From Dyella subtropica (GTDB taxonomy: Bacteria; Pseudomonadota; Gammaproteobacteria; Xanthomonadales; Rhodanobacteraceae): DNA of 64,000 bases. The first letter of the stretch is position 1, and each line of letters starts with the position of its first letter. Location: NCBI RefSeq assembly GCF_026283965.1, contig NZ_JAPDPD010000012.1, positions 1 through 64,000 of the forward strand, written 5' to 3'. Under the pieces are notes generated by a model. It was not told the DNA's origin. It did not search any database and was given only the letters and a program-made list of their open reading frames with translations. This document shows positions 34,263-44,864 of the stretch, piece after piece. Both the position numbers and the translations under genes were made by a program.

Positions 34263-34335
34263 GCCTAACGTTCGACATGAGCGGCAGACGAGGGTCGTAG
34301 CGCCTTAGCTGTCCGCTTAATGGAGGGGATGGGTG
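34263..34335 (-). other. partial attC site
   Basis: One good outer box (GTTAGGCC on the minus strand at 34263-34270) and inner boxes TTAAGCGGAC / GCCGCTCATG, but the second outer box is not recognisable. The stop codon of the gene 34265-34732 lies in it. Confidence 0.4.
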
Positions 34336-34732
34336 CCGCTGCTTGACGTAGCACCTCATTGAGAACCACAACCAGGTGAGTTCTTTTCGCGGGTGCCTTG
34401 ACCTTTGCAGGAAGGCGGCTCAGCCAATGGCTATTTGGACCTGTGCCTGGCCCTCTTTGGTTGGAAAGGCGCTTAGTGGTTGGCAACGGCTTGAGCGATA
34501 ACACGCGAATGCATTCCTTCAGTTGGGCTTCTGACGAGAACCGAAGAACAAACCCCTCGAACTCGACGCACACAACCGCAAAGCCCTTGTGGGGCACGTA
34601 AGGTGGAGCTTCGGGCAGATAGCGCTCTGCGTTGCTCCATGAACCCTTGCCTTGAGCGATGTGCACCCAGTAGGCCATGGGCGACCAGCGCCAGTTTTCG
34701 GTGTACTCCACCCAGTGCTTATGTGTAGCCAT
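34265..34732 (-). CDS. cassette protein of unknown function
   Basis: 155 residues. The first ~80 are compact and aromatic-rich (HWVEYTENWRWSPMAYWVH, FAVVCVEFEGFVLRF). The remaining ~75 are basic and proline-rich (about 20% Lys/Arg) and probably flexible, perhaps nucleic-acid binding. No family recognised. It lies in the cassette direction between two attC sites. Confidence 0.6.
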   Translation of the reverse strand: MATHKHWVEYTENWRWSPMAYWVHIAQGKGSWSNAERYLPEAPPYVPHKGFAVVCVEFEGFVLRFSSEAQLKECIRVLSLKPLPTTKRLSNQRGPGTGPNSHWLSRLPAKVKAPAKRTHLVVVLNEVLRQAAAPIPSIKRTAKALRPSSAAHVER

Positions 34733-34737
34733 AAGGC

Positions 34738-34797
34738 ACCTAACGCCTGAGTTAAGCGGCGCGCGGTAAGCGCGTCCGCTTGGACGAGTAGTTAGGC
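34738..34797 (-). other. integron attC site, near-consensus
   Basis: Outer boxes GCCTAAC and GTTAGGT on the minus strand; inner boxes gtccaagcgg and ccgcttaactcagg. Very close to the aadA-type consensus and to the sites at 35088 and 37082. Confidence 0.9.
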
Positions 34798-35079
34798 GCC
34801 ATTGTTAGGCGCCCCCGAAGCCCAGACTACCCCATTGGCACTGACTTCAAGGCCCGGGTGTCTAGTAGTTAAGCGCCAAGGTTTGGACGAGGTGTCGTAT
34901 TGAAGGATTTCGTAGTTGCGACGGCAGGTTTGCCAGCTCTTACAGGGAGCAATGTTTGGCTCTTGGTCCCACCGCATACTGGCCAATCGTCGTAGCTCGG
35001 CTTGCGCTCCTTCCAATGAAGAGTGCTCACTTTGCCACTCGGCATGTTCCCGATCCTCGATGATGAATCGTGTGCTCAT
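34792..35079 (-). CDS. small cassette protein of unknown function
   Basis: 95 residues from ATG 35079; the longer frame upstream reads antisense through a neighbouring cassette. It begins MSTRFIIEDREHAEWQSEHSS and looks like a small mixed alpha/beta domain ending in a strand pair (EVSANGVVWASG). Three cysteine-containing segments are present (PCKSWQTCRR). The last codons and stop lie in the attC. Confidence 0.6.
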   Translation of the reverse strand: MSTRFIIEDREHAEWQSEHSSLEGAQAELRRLASMRWDQEPNIAPCKSWQTCRRNYEILQYDTSSKPWRLTTRHPGLEVSANGVVWASGAPNNGA

Positions 35080-35087
35080 GTTTAAGT

Positions 35088-35147
35088 GACTAACACCTGA
35101 GTTAAGCGGCGCACTGTACGCGCGTCCGCTTGGACGAATAGTTAGAG
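35088..35147 (-). other. integron attC site, near-consensus
   Basis: Box GACTAAC at 35088-35094, inner boxes gagttaagcgg / ccgcttggacg, outer box GTTAGAG at 35141-35147. Same family as 34738 and 37082. Confidence 0.88.
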
Positions 35148-35194
35148 ACCATGCAGCGCGGCGTGGCCGATCGTAGCAGGCGCCACATAGAATC

Positions 35195-35416
35195 CTACTG
35201 CCTGCAAATTTCTCGGAACGACTCGCTCCAGTCACCAGTGCCACCGTCCTCGTGAAGGTGCACCTCTTCGCAGGCGAAACACCAGACGTCCCCTTGCGGC
35301 TCACCTGACCAAAAGAACCCAACCCTTTCGGCCATATCGAGCGCACGAACAAGGTGCTGGCAAACGAAGGTTGGCTCTTTCTCCCCATGTGCATGGCATT
35401 CCATCGTGTTGCTCAT
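35195..35416 (-). CDS. small Cys/His-rich cassette protein
   Basis: 73 residues. MECHAHGEKEPTFVCQHLV and VWCFACEEVHLHEDGG supply CxH, CxH and CxxC groups that could bind a zinc ion. The rest is acidic and aromatic. Such short zinc-ribbon-like proteins are common integron cargo of unknown role. ATG 35416 is three bases from the upstream attC. No family symbol can be given. Confidence 0.62.
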   Translation of the reverse strand: MSNTMECHAHGEKEPTFVCQHLVRALDMAERVGFFWSGEPQGDVWCFACEEVHLHEDGGTGDWSESFREICRQ

Positions 35417-35419
35417 GGA

Positions 35420-35478
35420 CTCTAACGCCGAATTAGGCCGGTGCGCAAAGCGGGTTCGACTTGAATGAATGGTTAGGC
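35420..35478 (-). other. integron attC site
   Basis: Outer boxes TCTAAC (35421-35426) and GTTAGGC (35472-35478), inner boxes aattaggccgg and gggttcgactt. The stop of the ureohydrolase gene is in the last box. Confidence 0.8.
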
Positions 35479-36321
35479 CGCGCTCGCATGAGTCTTGATC
35501 ATCATTCCGGCGATCTCTTTCAGTAGTTTGGTCGCCACCAGGGCAGTCATGTTTGAGATGTCGCAGCGTGGGTTGTACTCGACGATGTCCGCCGCGACGA
35601 TGGGTTGATCGATTCTGTGGATGAGGTCAATGACTTGTCGAGTCGATAAGCCGCCGGGCTCTCGGTGCGAAACGCCAGGTGCAAAAGCGGGGTCTAAAGC
35701 ATCTATGTCCATCGATAGATACACAGGCGTTTGCAAGTCTAGTTCCAGTTCCCGCGAGCAGTGGCCAGCCTCGACGTATTCGACACCAAATCGGTCAAAC
35801 TGGGCGCGATGGTGGTCGTTGATGGTGCGAAGACCTATCTGAATCAGGCGGTCGGCAAGCCCTTCTTCCATGATTCTCGCGAAGGGGGATGTGTGGGAAC
35901 GAGGGTTGTCCTGATAGCTGTGATAGATATCGGGATGCGCATCGATATGCAGAATGGTGAGCTTCGGGTGTCTCTTTCTGACAGCTCGCATGATGGGATG
36001 CGTGATCGCATGATCTCCGCCTAGGCAGATCAATGGATTGCCTGTGTCGAGAACGCGGCCAACCCCCAGTTCGATGGCCTCCCAGTGATCCAGCGAGTCA
36101 TTGAACTGAATGTCTCCGTGGTCGATCAGCCTACCCACCTGTCCTAGATCGGTGCCTGTCTCTGTCCATAGGCTATATGCGTCCGAGTGCAGTTCAGGGC
36201 GAATGTGAGCGGGACCTTCAGCTGCCCCTTTCATGAAGGAAGAGTTGCCGTCATGAGGGATTCCGAGCATAGAAATACTAACCATTGCGAGATCCTGTGT
36301 TCCGGTTAGCGGCGTGGTCAT
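35473..36321 (-). CDS. ureohydrolase: agmatinase/arginase family
   Basis: 282 residues (270 from the alternative ATG 36285, which has AGGA upstream). It shows all binuclear manganese motifs of the family: GGDHAI, HIDAHPD (DAHxD) and SMDIDALDPAFAPG (DxDxxDP). It hydrolyses a guanidino compound to urea and an amine; agmatine is the likely substrate from the general pattern, but formiminoglutamate or guanidinobutyrate are possible. A metabolic enzyme inside an integron cassette array is noteworthy. Stop codon within attC. Confidence 0.85.
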   Translation of the reverse strand: MTTPLTGTQDLAMVSISMLGIPHDGNSSFMKGAAEGPAHIRPELHSDAYSLWTETGTDLGQVGRLIDHGDIQFNDSLDHWEAIELGVGRVLDTGNPLICLGGDHAITHPIMRAVRKRHPKLTILHIDAHPDIYHSYQDNPRSHTSPFARIMEEGLADRLIQIGLRTINDHHRAQFDRFGVEYVEAGHCSRELELDLQTPVYLSMDIDALDPAFAPGVSHREPGGLSTRQVIDLIHRIDQPIVAADIVEYNPRCDISNMTALVATKLLKEIAGMMIKTHASAA

Positions 36322-36329
36322 CGAAGCGA

Positions 36330-36384
36330 CCTAACGCCTGAGTTAGGCGGCGGCGAAGCCGTCCGCCTTGAACGAATTGTAGGT
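36330..36384 (-). other. integron attC site
   Basis: Outer box ACCTAAC at 36330-36336, inner boxes gagttaggcgg / ccgccttgaacg. The distal outer box (ttgtagg) is altered. The last ~14 codons of the gene 36343-36765 lie inside the site. Confidence 0.75.
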
Positions 36385-36765
36385 GCCATCTTGCCGGTCC
36401 AGCCGGATTGCGGCGACTTGGGAAAACAACGCCTCCAGCCTGAGCAGGCCAGGGCAGGACGCGAGGCCCACCTCTAGCTCCGTTGGCAGAGGTACAGCCG
36501 GCTCTGCGATCCGGACATAGCAACCCTGCTTATCCGACCAGTCATAAGCGTAGAGGCCAGCCCACGAGTAGCTTTGCCATACAGCATCAGTACCCCAGCC
36601 CACAACCGCTAGAGCATCTCCAATTGCATCGTGCGCTTTCGCTACGGCGAGCACTGATTCCGGAACAGGGCCGCGGCCCGCGGTGGCGAAAATGGCGAAG
36701 TGGCCATTCTTGTCGGTCGCGAACCAGTCGAACTCTGTGGCCTCAATCTCGCGTGATGTTTCCAT
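36343..36765 (-). CDS. cassette protein of unknown function, C-terminus encoded by attC
   Basis: 140 residues. The first part METSREIEATEFDWFATDKN is followed by a beta-rich stretch (GHFAIFATAGRG) and helices. The C-terminal NSFKADGFAAA is translated from the attC palindrome itself, so the original stop was lost or the site has taken over the end of the gene. No family recognised. ATG 36765 is just after the preceding attC. Confidence 0.6.
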   Translation of the reverse strand: METSREIEATEFDWFATDKNGHFAIFATAGRGPVPESVLAVAKAHDAIGDALAVVGWGTDAVWQSYSWAGLYAYDWSDKQGCYVRIAEPAVPLPTELEVGLASCPGLLRLEALFSQVAAIRLDRQDGTYNSFKADGFAAA

Positions 36766-36768
36766 GGC

Positions 36769-36826
36769 ATCGAACGCCTAAGTTAAGCGGCGCGCAGTAC
36801 GCGCGTTCGCTTGGGCGAAATATTGG
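36769..36826 (-). other. integron attC site
   Basis: Outer box ATCGAAC (36769-36775) and inner boxes gcctaagttaagcgg / cgcttgggcg. The distal box tattgga is degenerate. The internal cgcgcagtacgcgcg hairpin is shared with the other sites. Confidence 0.75.
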
Positions 36827-36829
36827 ACC

Positions 36830-37078
36830 TCATACCGTAGCGTATCCCTCTGTCCAATGGTCCTGATCGACATCGTATTTGCCAATGTGGAACCCTTGGT
36901 CATCAGAGCACATTGAGGGATTGATGATATGAGGATGATCACGGAAGCCCGGCAGCTGCCTTAGACGGTGAACAGCAGCATGTGCAGAGGGCTCTGAGCT
37001 GTATACCCCAAGCATTTTGACGTCCTCTTTACCGGAGGCGAGGACGTGTAGATGCTGGAGGACGAAGACTTTGCTCAT
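36830..37078 (-). CDS. small cassette protein of unknown function
   Basis: 82 residues: strand MSKVFVLQHLHVL, a helix with AAVHRLRQLPG, and an acidic end (DVDQDHWTEGY). This small domain (start FVLQH, centre LGVYSSEPSAHAAVHRL, end HIGKYDVDQDHW) resembles short uncharacterised proteins often seen as integron cargo. It is the first cassette of the array in the minus-strand direction, with ATG 37078 four bases from the terminal attC. Confidence 0.6.
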   Translation of the reverse strand: MSKVFVLQHLHVLASGKEDVKMLGVYSSEPSAHAAVHRLRQLPGFRDHPHIINPSMCSDDQGFHIGKYDVDQDHWTEGYATV

Positions 37079-37081
37079 AAG

Positions 37082-37138
37082 GGCTAACGCCTAAGTTAAG
37101 CGGCGCGCGGTACGCGCGCCGGCTTGGACGAACTATTC
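37082..37138 (-). other. terminal integron attC site
   Basis: Outer box GGCTAAC at 37082-37088 and inner boxes gttaagcggc / gccggcttgg. The distal box actattcg has lost the consensus. This is the upstream edge of the array, where an attI site and integrase would be expected, but the chromosome resumes with idh. Confidence 0.75.
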
Positions 37139-39682
<2,544 letters not shown>

Positions 39683-39706
39683 ACCAGTAGATATGGAAGC
39701 TGCAAG

Positions 39707-39735
39707 AACGGGGCGCTTTGGCGCCCCGTTTCTTT
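39707..39735 (+). terminator. rho-independent terminator of idh
   Basis: Stem AACGGGGCGC / GCGCCCCGTT with a four-base loop, followed by TCTTTGT, 25 bases after the idh stop. Confidence 0.9.
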
Positions 39736-39744
39736 GTGGGAGTG

Positions 39745-39880
39745 TCGCAAGGGCGTACCCCTCCCCAACCCTCCCCTGCAAGCAAGGGAGGGGGCAGGTC
39801 GAAGCAAGCTTTTAGCTCCTCCCCTTGCTTGCAGGGGGAGGCTGGGAGGGGGTGAGCCCTCGCGACAGCCCCACGACGTT
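39745..39880. repeat. GC-rich dispersed repeat, two facing halves
   Basis: Left half cgtacccctccccaaccctc with ctgcaagcaagggaggggg, right half ctcctccccttgcttgcagg with gaggctgggagggggtgagc. The outer ends gtcgcaagggc / gccctcgcgac pair with each other. This is the most complete copy of the family seen at 1-118 and 2613-2737. Confidence 0.7.
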
Positions 39881-39928
39881 TCGCCTCGCAGCGAAGCGTT
39901 CGATTGGGCAGCGGACTAGACTCCGCGC

Positions 39929-40639
39929 ATGAGAGACGCGACCTCGTTGAACCGCTATCAGCTGGCCGAAGTGGGCGCCTTGCTCGCCGAGCCAGCGCGT
40001 GCCGCCATGTTGCTCGCACTATCGGACGGCACGGCACGTCCGGCTGGCGAGCTTGCCCAGGCGGCCGGCGTCGGCGCGGCCACCGCCAGTGCGCATCTCA
40101 AGCGCCTATTGGAAGGTGGTTTGCTCGCACTGCATGTGCAGGGACGGCATCGCTATTACCGGCTGGCGGACGACGATGTCGCGGCCATGCTGGAAGCGAT
40201 GGCGATGCCGCGCGCGAGTAGTGCCACGTTGCGTCCGGCCGGCGGCGATGCCGCGGTGCGCCGCGCACGCACCTGCTATCGCCATCTGGCTGGGCAACTG
40301 GGTGTGGCTTTCTGCGAGACGATGCTGGCGCGCGGCTACCTGCATGCTGCCAGCGAGGGTTTGCAGTTGCTGCCGGTGGGTGCGGAGGCTTTGGTCGACG
40401 CCGGGTTCGATGCGGAGGGCACCGCGAAGCTGCTGCGACTCCATGGCCGCGGCTGCCTGGATTGGACCGAGCGCCGGCTGCACGTGGGTGGCCCGCTAGG
40501 CGTGGCGATGACGGTGGCGATGCTGGATGCCGGGTGGTTGCGTCGCGCTTCGCAAGGGCGCGCGCTGGTGCCGAGTGCGGATGGCCTGCGCCGGCTTGGC
40601 AGCCTGGGTGTGCGGCTGGACGAAACGGGGCCGCGCTGA
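39929..40639 (+). CDS. ArsR-type HTH transcriptional regulator
   Basis: 236 residues. The N-terminal winged helix (about 10-90: LLAEPARAAMLLALSDGTARPAGELAQAAGVGAATASAHLKRL, wing QGRHRYYRL) is typical ArsR. The C-terminal ~140 residues form a second helical domain (CYRHLAGQLGVAFCETML, LRLHGRGCLDWTERRLHVGG) seen in longer ArsR-like regulators. The cysteines at about 110, 125 and 175 could sense metal or oxidants, but no classic CVC motif is present. No obvious target next to it. Confidence 0.82.
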   Translation: MRDATSLNRYQLAEVGALLAEPARAAMLLALSDGTARPAGELAQAAGVGAATASAHLKRLLEGGLLALHVQGRHRYYRLADDDVAAMLEAMAMPRASSATLRPAGGDAAVRRARTCYRHLAGQLGVAFCETMLARGYLHAASEGLQLLPVGAEALVDAGFDAEGTAKLLRLHGRGCLDWTERRLHVGGPLGVAMTVAMLDAGWLRRASQGRALVPSADGLRRLGSLGVRLDETGPR

Positions 40640-40659
40640 TCTGAGCGGTCGCTTCGTTG

Positions 40660-42309
40660 TTAGTCGATCTCAAGCAGCAGCGTGCGCAGCGCCATGTCGT
40701 TACCTGATGACGGGGACACCAGCAGGCGGTCGAGCAGCGCAAGCTGACGTCGACAGAACAGTGGGAACGGTTCCCTGGTTTTGGCGCCAGCCACTAACGG
40801 TGGTGGCGGGGTGAGGGGGGGCGCCTTGCGCATCTGCGCCAGTTCGCGGGCACCACGCAGCCAGTCGTCCTGGTTGAGCTCTTTAGGGTGCGGTATGGAA
40901 AGCAGGCCGATGTATGCCGAGCTGGTGCGCTGGTAGAAAGCGTCGCCCTGGTCGCCCAGCTTCACGCCCATGCCGGCGAGGTATTCACCGCAAGCCTTGT
41001 CCGAAAGGTGCTCGCGGATCAGCGTCAGCAGATCGCGCTGTGCCTCGGCGAAGTGGCGCACGTTGTCGTTGGGCGCTGTGCGTAGTGCCCGGTTACGCGC
41101 CGTGTGCAGCGTCTTCCACAGCGAGTTGGTATAGCCATCGATGCGCTCCTTGCGCGTAGCTCTTCGCTTCACCTCGATGTTCATTTGTGTCCATGCATCG
41201 AACACGGCGGGCTGCTGTCGGCGAATCTGCTCCAGTACATCGGCCATGCCGCGCATGACTGGGCTCTCGCGGTAAGCCCAGAGAAACTGTTCGCCGCGCC
41301 AGTCAGCGGCAGATACCTCGCGGTCACGCAGTTGGATGCCAGTAATAATGCCGTTGGCGAATAGTTCGTCGCTATCGGGCGTGTAGACGTCCGTGCCCTG
41401 CTTGGCGAGGGCAAGACGGATGAAATCCGGCGAGGCACCGCGCTGGATCATCAGCTTTTTGTAGTTCTCTTGTTGCTCGGCAAGGTAGTCGTTAGAGAAT
41501 TGCGTATCGAGCATTGAACGCAGCTGGTGGAAGCCCAGCGTCGACGTCGGCGCCACCAGGCGCTTCGCGCCGCCGAGAAAGGCCAGTGTGCATGAACTGG
41601 CGCACAGCTTGTCGACCTCTACGGTGATGTCCGGGCGAGTGACAAGGAAGTCGTGCAATTGCATGCCGTTATCCACGTCGCCGCCGCGGCTGTCGAGAAC
41701 CAGGCGGTGGATCAGCGGATGTTGTGCGAACGCATCCTTCACCTCCTGCGCGTAGCCGACGCCGATGGAGCCGCGCGCAACGATGGCGGTCCCGCCGGGT
41801 GCGACGCTGATGCTGAAATCGCTCATGCCTCGCTGCTCGGCGGCAGCATGAGCCAGCGAACGTACCGCTTTGACGGAGCCGATGGTGTTGCTGATGAGGC
41901 CGAAGATCGCCAGCACCATCAGGATATTCACGGGAATCGCCCAGCGGCTTCCACTGAGAGCGGCCGAACGCAGGATGCCGACAACCTGCCAGATGGACAC
42001 GGCCAGCCTGGACACGCCCCACGCCAGTGAGATCACCAGCACTGAGGTAAGCGTAGGACGCGCCGACTGCAGCCACGCGATCAACACGCGTTCGACAAGG
42101 GTCAGTACAAAGCCCAGCAGTACGCCGTTGAGCCAGTACGCCTGCGCCAGGGGCAGATCGCCACGCCAATGGGCGAGGATGTAGTGGGGCTTGCGGACCC
42201 TGGGACGATACGGTGCCGCCAGCGGCGTGGGGATCATGGGCGCCGGCAGGGGGGTGGCCTGGCCGGCATCCCGGGCAGACGCTGTGTCTGAAGCGGAGTC
42301 GTCGTGCAT
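40660..42309 (-). CDS. membrane protein with ClpP/crotonase-fold periplasmic domain
   Basis: 549 residues from ATG 42309. About four transmembrane segments occupy residues 55-160. Then comes a domain with ClpP-superfamily features: VLDSRGGDVDNGMQLHDFL (G-G oxyanion region) and VDKLCASSCTLAFLGGAKRL, where the ASSC serine may be the nucleophile. It resembles proteins annotated as periplasmic serine protease-like. The C-terminal ~250 residues are helical, unrecognised and proline-rich at the end. The gene downstream of DUF2167 on the same strand suggests a shared unit. Confidence 0.7.
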   Translation of the reverse strand: MHDDSASDTASARDAGQATPLPAPMIPTPLAAPYRPRVRKPHYILAHWRGDLPLAQAYWLNGVLLGFVLTLVERVLIAWLQSARPTLTSVLVISLAWGVSRLAVSIWQVVGILRSAALSGSRWAIPVNILMVLAIFGLISNTIGSVKAVRSLAHAAAEQRGMSDFSISVAPGGTAIVARGSIGVGYAQEVKDAFAQHPLIHRLVLDSRGGDVDNGMQLHDFLVTRPDITVEVDKLCASSCTLAFLGGAKRLVAPTSTLGFHQLRSMLDTQFSNDYLAEQQENYKKLMIQRGASPDFIRLALAKQGTDVYTPDSDELFANGIITGIQLRDREVSAADWRGEQFLWAYRESPVMRGMADVLEQIRRQQPAVFDAWTQMNIEVKRRATRKERIDGYTNSLWKTLHTARNRALRTAPNDNVRHFAEAQRDLLTLIREHLSDKACGEYLAGMGVKLGDQGDAFYQRTSSAYIGLLSIPHPKELNQDDWLRGARELAQMRKAPPLTPPPPLVAGAKTREPFPLFCRRQLALLDRLLVSPSSGNDMALRTLLLEID

Positions 42310-42382
42310 ACCCGGATGGTTCACGTCCTTGCGCTCCCAGGTCAGGGCATGGCCGCTTGCGCGGCGGCCATGCTTTACAACG

Positions 42383-43321
42383 TTATTCCGCCTTCTTGCG
42401 ACCGAACAGCTTGGAGATGGCGGCACCGATCGCGGCAACGCCGAGAATCACGAACTTCTTCAGCGCGAACAGCAGGGCGCCGAGCTTGGCGAACAGGCCG
42501 GCTTTGGCGGCGATACCGCCGGCCACCAGCGCACCGATGCCGTACGCCGCCAGTTTGTCGGTGCTGGAGTTGTAGTCGGTATAGCGCTGGCCGGTGTCGA
42601 ACTCGGCCATTTCCACCACCTGCGGCATGTCGGCACGTACCTGCGCCAGCTGACCGATCGGTGCCACCGCGTTGAGCGAGAGATAGCCGTGGCGGCCGAG
42701 CACGCGGATGGCGTAGTTCAGCGATTCGCCGTCGGTCGACCCATCGGCCTTCTTGAACTTGAGGTTGCGCGCCCAGTACAGCTTGTGACTCGTCGCGTCG
42801 TAATGCGGCGGCTCGGCCCAGCCCACCAGTTCGATCGCCGGATAGCCTTGCTTGAGGCGCTCCTTGTTGTCGTCGGTGGTGGCCTCCTTCATGTCCTTGA
42901 GCATGTCGTCGTAGTTGATCTTGGCGGCGTCGGCATCGGACACATAGCCTTCGTCGACGAAGGTCACCACCACGGCCCAGGTCTTTTCCTCCAGCAACGT
43001 GTGCATGTCGGTGCTGGGCAGGATCATGCCGAGGACTTCGCTGTCGGGCGGGTTGTCCCACAGCTCGGAAAGCACGCGCTGGGCTTCCTTGGCGGGCAGG
43101 AAGCTGTAGCCGGATTCCAGCTTGAGCGTGGCCTTTGCGCCGGGAATCGCGACATTGCCGGTGGCTGGGTGCAGCGAGCTTAGAAAGGCTTCCGTCTTTG
43201 ACGCGGCGGCGGCGGGCGCTTCGTCGGCAGCCGGCGCTTCGTCGGCGGCAAGGGCGAGTGCGGGTGTGTGCCACGCGAAGGCAGCCAGCAGGCCGAGTGC
43301 TGGTAACAACTTGCTTGTCAT
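42383..43321 (-). CDS. DUF2167 membrane protein
   Basis: 312 residues. Signal peptide (about 1-25), an Ala/Glu-rich linker, then a periplasmic domain matching DUF2167: WDNPPDSEVLGMILP, WAVVVTFVDEGYVSDADAAKINYDDML, YDATSHKLYWARNL and LSLNAVAP. Two hydrophobic stretches lie at the C-terminus (about 255-300), ending LFGRKKAE. Function unknown; often found near membrane-stress genes. ATG 43321 begins MTSKLLPALGLLAAFAWH. Confidence 0.85.
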   Translation of the reverse strand: MTSKLLPALGLLAAFAWHTPALALAADEAPAADEAPAAAASKTEAFLSSLHPATGNVAIPGAKATLKLESGYSFLPAKEAQRVLSELWDNPPDSEVLGMILPSTDMHTLLEEKTWAVVVTFVDEGYVSDADAAKINYDDMLKDMKEATTDDNKERLKQGYPAIELVGWAEPPHYDATSHKLYWARNLKFKKADGSTDGESLNYAIRVLGRHGYLSLNAVAPIGQLAQVRADMPQVVEMAEFDTGQRYTDYNSSTDKLAAYGIGALVAGGIAAKAGLFAKLGALLFALKKFVILGVAAIGAAISKLFGRKKAE

Positions 43322-43450
43322 GTTGAGTTCCTGAATATCGTCCGTTGATACACGTCCGGTGCGGACGCGGGCCGCCGCTTCCCCAATGGCGCGGCGGCTG
43401 GAAGGCGTTTTAGCAGGCGGGCTGGGAGAGCGCCAGCCCCTGGTGTGTTG

Positions 43451-44824
43451 CTACAGGGCGCGTACGCGAAAGTTGCGGCCCTTGATCTTGCCGGCGCGCA
43501 GCCGCTCCAGCGCCTTGTTCGCCAGGTCGCGCTTGATCGCCACATAGGCGCGCGTGGCGTACACGTCGATCTTGCCGATAGTGTCGGCCTTCAATCCCGC
43601 ATCGCCCGTGAGCGCGCCGAGGATGTCGCCGGGGCGCAACTTGTCCTGCCGGCCTGCATCGATCACCAGGGTTTTCATCGGTGCCAGGTGCAGCGTCTTG
43701 CCGCGCGGCGGACTGATCTTGAGCGGATGCCAGGGCAGCGGCTTTCCGCTCAACGCTTCGATGTTGTTCGCCTTGGGGCGCTCGCGTGTCGTGCACAGCG
43801 TGATCGCCAGTCCGGGATGGCCGGCGCGGCCGGTGCGGCCGATGCGGTGCGTGTGCGTGTCTGGGTCATGCGCGATGTCGTAGCTGATCACCTGCGGCAG
43901 TGCGGTGATGTCGAGGCCGCGCGCGGCAACGTCCGTGGCGACCAGGATGGAGCAGCTGCGGTTGGCGAAACGCACTAATACTTCGTCGCGGTCGCGCTGT
44001 TCCATGTCGCCGTGCAGGGCCAGCGCAGAGAAGCCGCGGCGGTCCAGCTCTTCTGCTACGGCGTCCACGTCGCGACGCATATTGCAGAACACCAGCGCGT
44101 GGTCGGCATGTTCCTTCACCAGCAATTGCGCGAGCGCGTCGATTTTCTGCGCGGGGTCCACTTCGTGGAAGCGCTGCTCGATAGTCACCTCGTCGTGCGG
44201 CGTTTCCACCGTCACTTCCACCGGCTCACGCTGCATGCGCTGGCTGATCGCGCGGATCTCCTGCGGATAGGTGGCGGAGAACAGCAGGGTCTGGTGATGT
44301 TTGGCAATGCGTCCGACGATGTCGTCGATGGCCTCGGAGAAACCCATGTCGAGCATGCGGTCCGCTTCGTCCAGCACCAGCACCTTGATGCCGCCACCAT
44401 GCAGGCTTTCGCGCTTCAGATGCTCCTGCACGCGACCCGGCGTGCCGACCACGATATGCGGATCGTGCGTCAGCGAGGCCAGCTGCGGCCCCAGCGGCAT
44501 GCCGCCGCACAGCGTCAACAGCTTCACGTTCGGAATATTGGCCGCCAGCTTGCGGATGGCCTTGCTCACCTGATCGGCCAGCTCGCGCGTGGGGCAAAGC
44601 ACCAGCGCCTGCAGCCGGATCGAATCGACATCCAGCGTCTGCAGCAGGCTCAACCCGAACGCCGCCGTCTTGCCACTGCCGGTCTGTGCCTGCGCAATCA
44701 CGTCCCGCCCCTCCAGCATCGGCGGCAGGCTCTGCGCCTGCACAGGCGTCATCTCCGCATAGCCAAGGGTTTCAAGGCTGGCGAGCAGGGAGGGCTTGAG
44801 GGGGAGGGTGGTGAAGGCGGTCAT
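43451..44824 (-). CDS. dbpA: ATP-dependent RNA helicase DbpA
   Basis: 457 residues, DEAD-box helicase. Q-motif PVQAQSLPPML, motif I AQTGSGKT, Ib TPGR, motif II DEAD, SAT and motif VI HRIGRTGRAG are all present. The C-terminal ~75 residues (MKTLVIDAGRQDKLRPGDILGAL...GRNFRVRAL) are the DbpA RNA-binding domain that recognises hairpin 92 of 23S rRNA, so the enzyme assists large-subunit assembly. ATG 44824 was chosen; the ORF extends 5 codons further. Confidence 0.94.
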   Translation of the reverse strand: MTAFTTLPLKPSLLASLETLGYAEMTPVQAQSLPPMLEGRDVIAQAQTGSGKTAAFGLSLLQTLDVDSIRLQALVLCPTRELADQVSKAIRKLAANIPNVKLLTLCGGMPLGPQLASLTHDPHIVVGTPGRVQEHLKRESLHGGGIKVLVLDEADRMLDMGFSEAIDDIVGRIAKHHQTLLFSATYPQEIRAISQRMQREPVEVTVETPHDEVTIEQRFHEVDPAQKIDALAQLLVKEHADHALVFCNMRRDVDAVAEELDRRGFSALALHGDMEQRDRDEVLVRFANRSCSILVATDVAARGLDITALPQVISYDIAHDPDTHTHRIGRTGRAGHPGLAITLCTTRERPKANNIEALSGKPLPWHPLKISPPRGKTLHLAPMKTLVIDAGRQDKLRPGDILGALTGDAGLKADTIGKIDVYATRAYVAIKRDLANKALERLRAGKIKGRNFRVRAL

Positions 44825-44864
44825 GCGACATGATCGCACCTACCTGCCGGGAAGTCTTGGCGCG

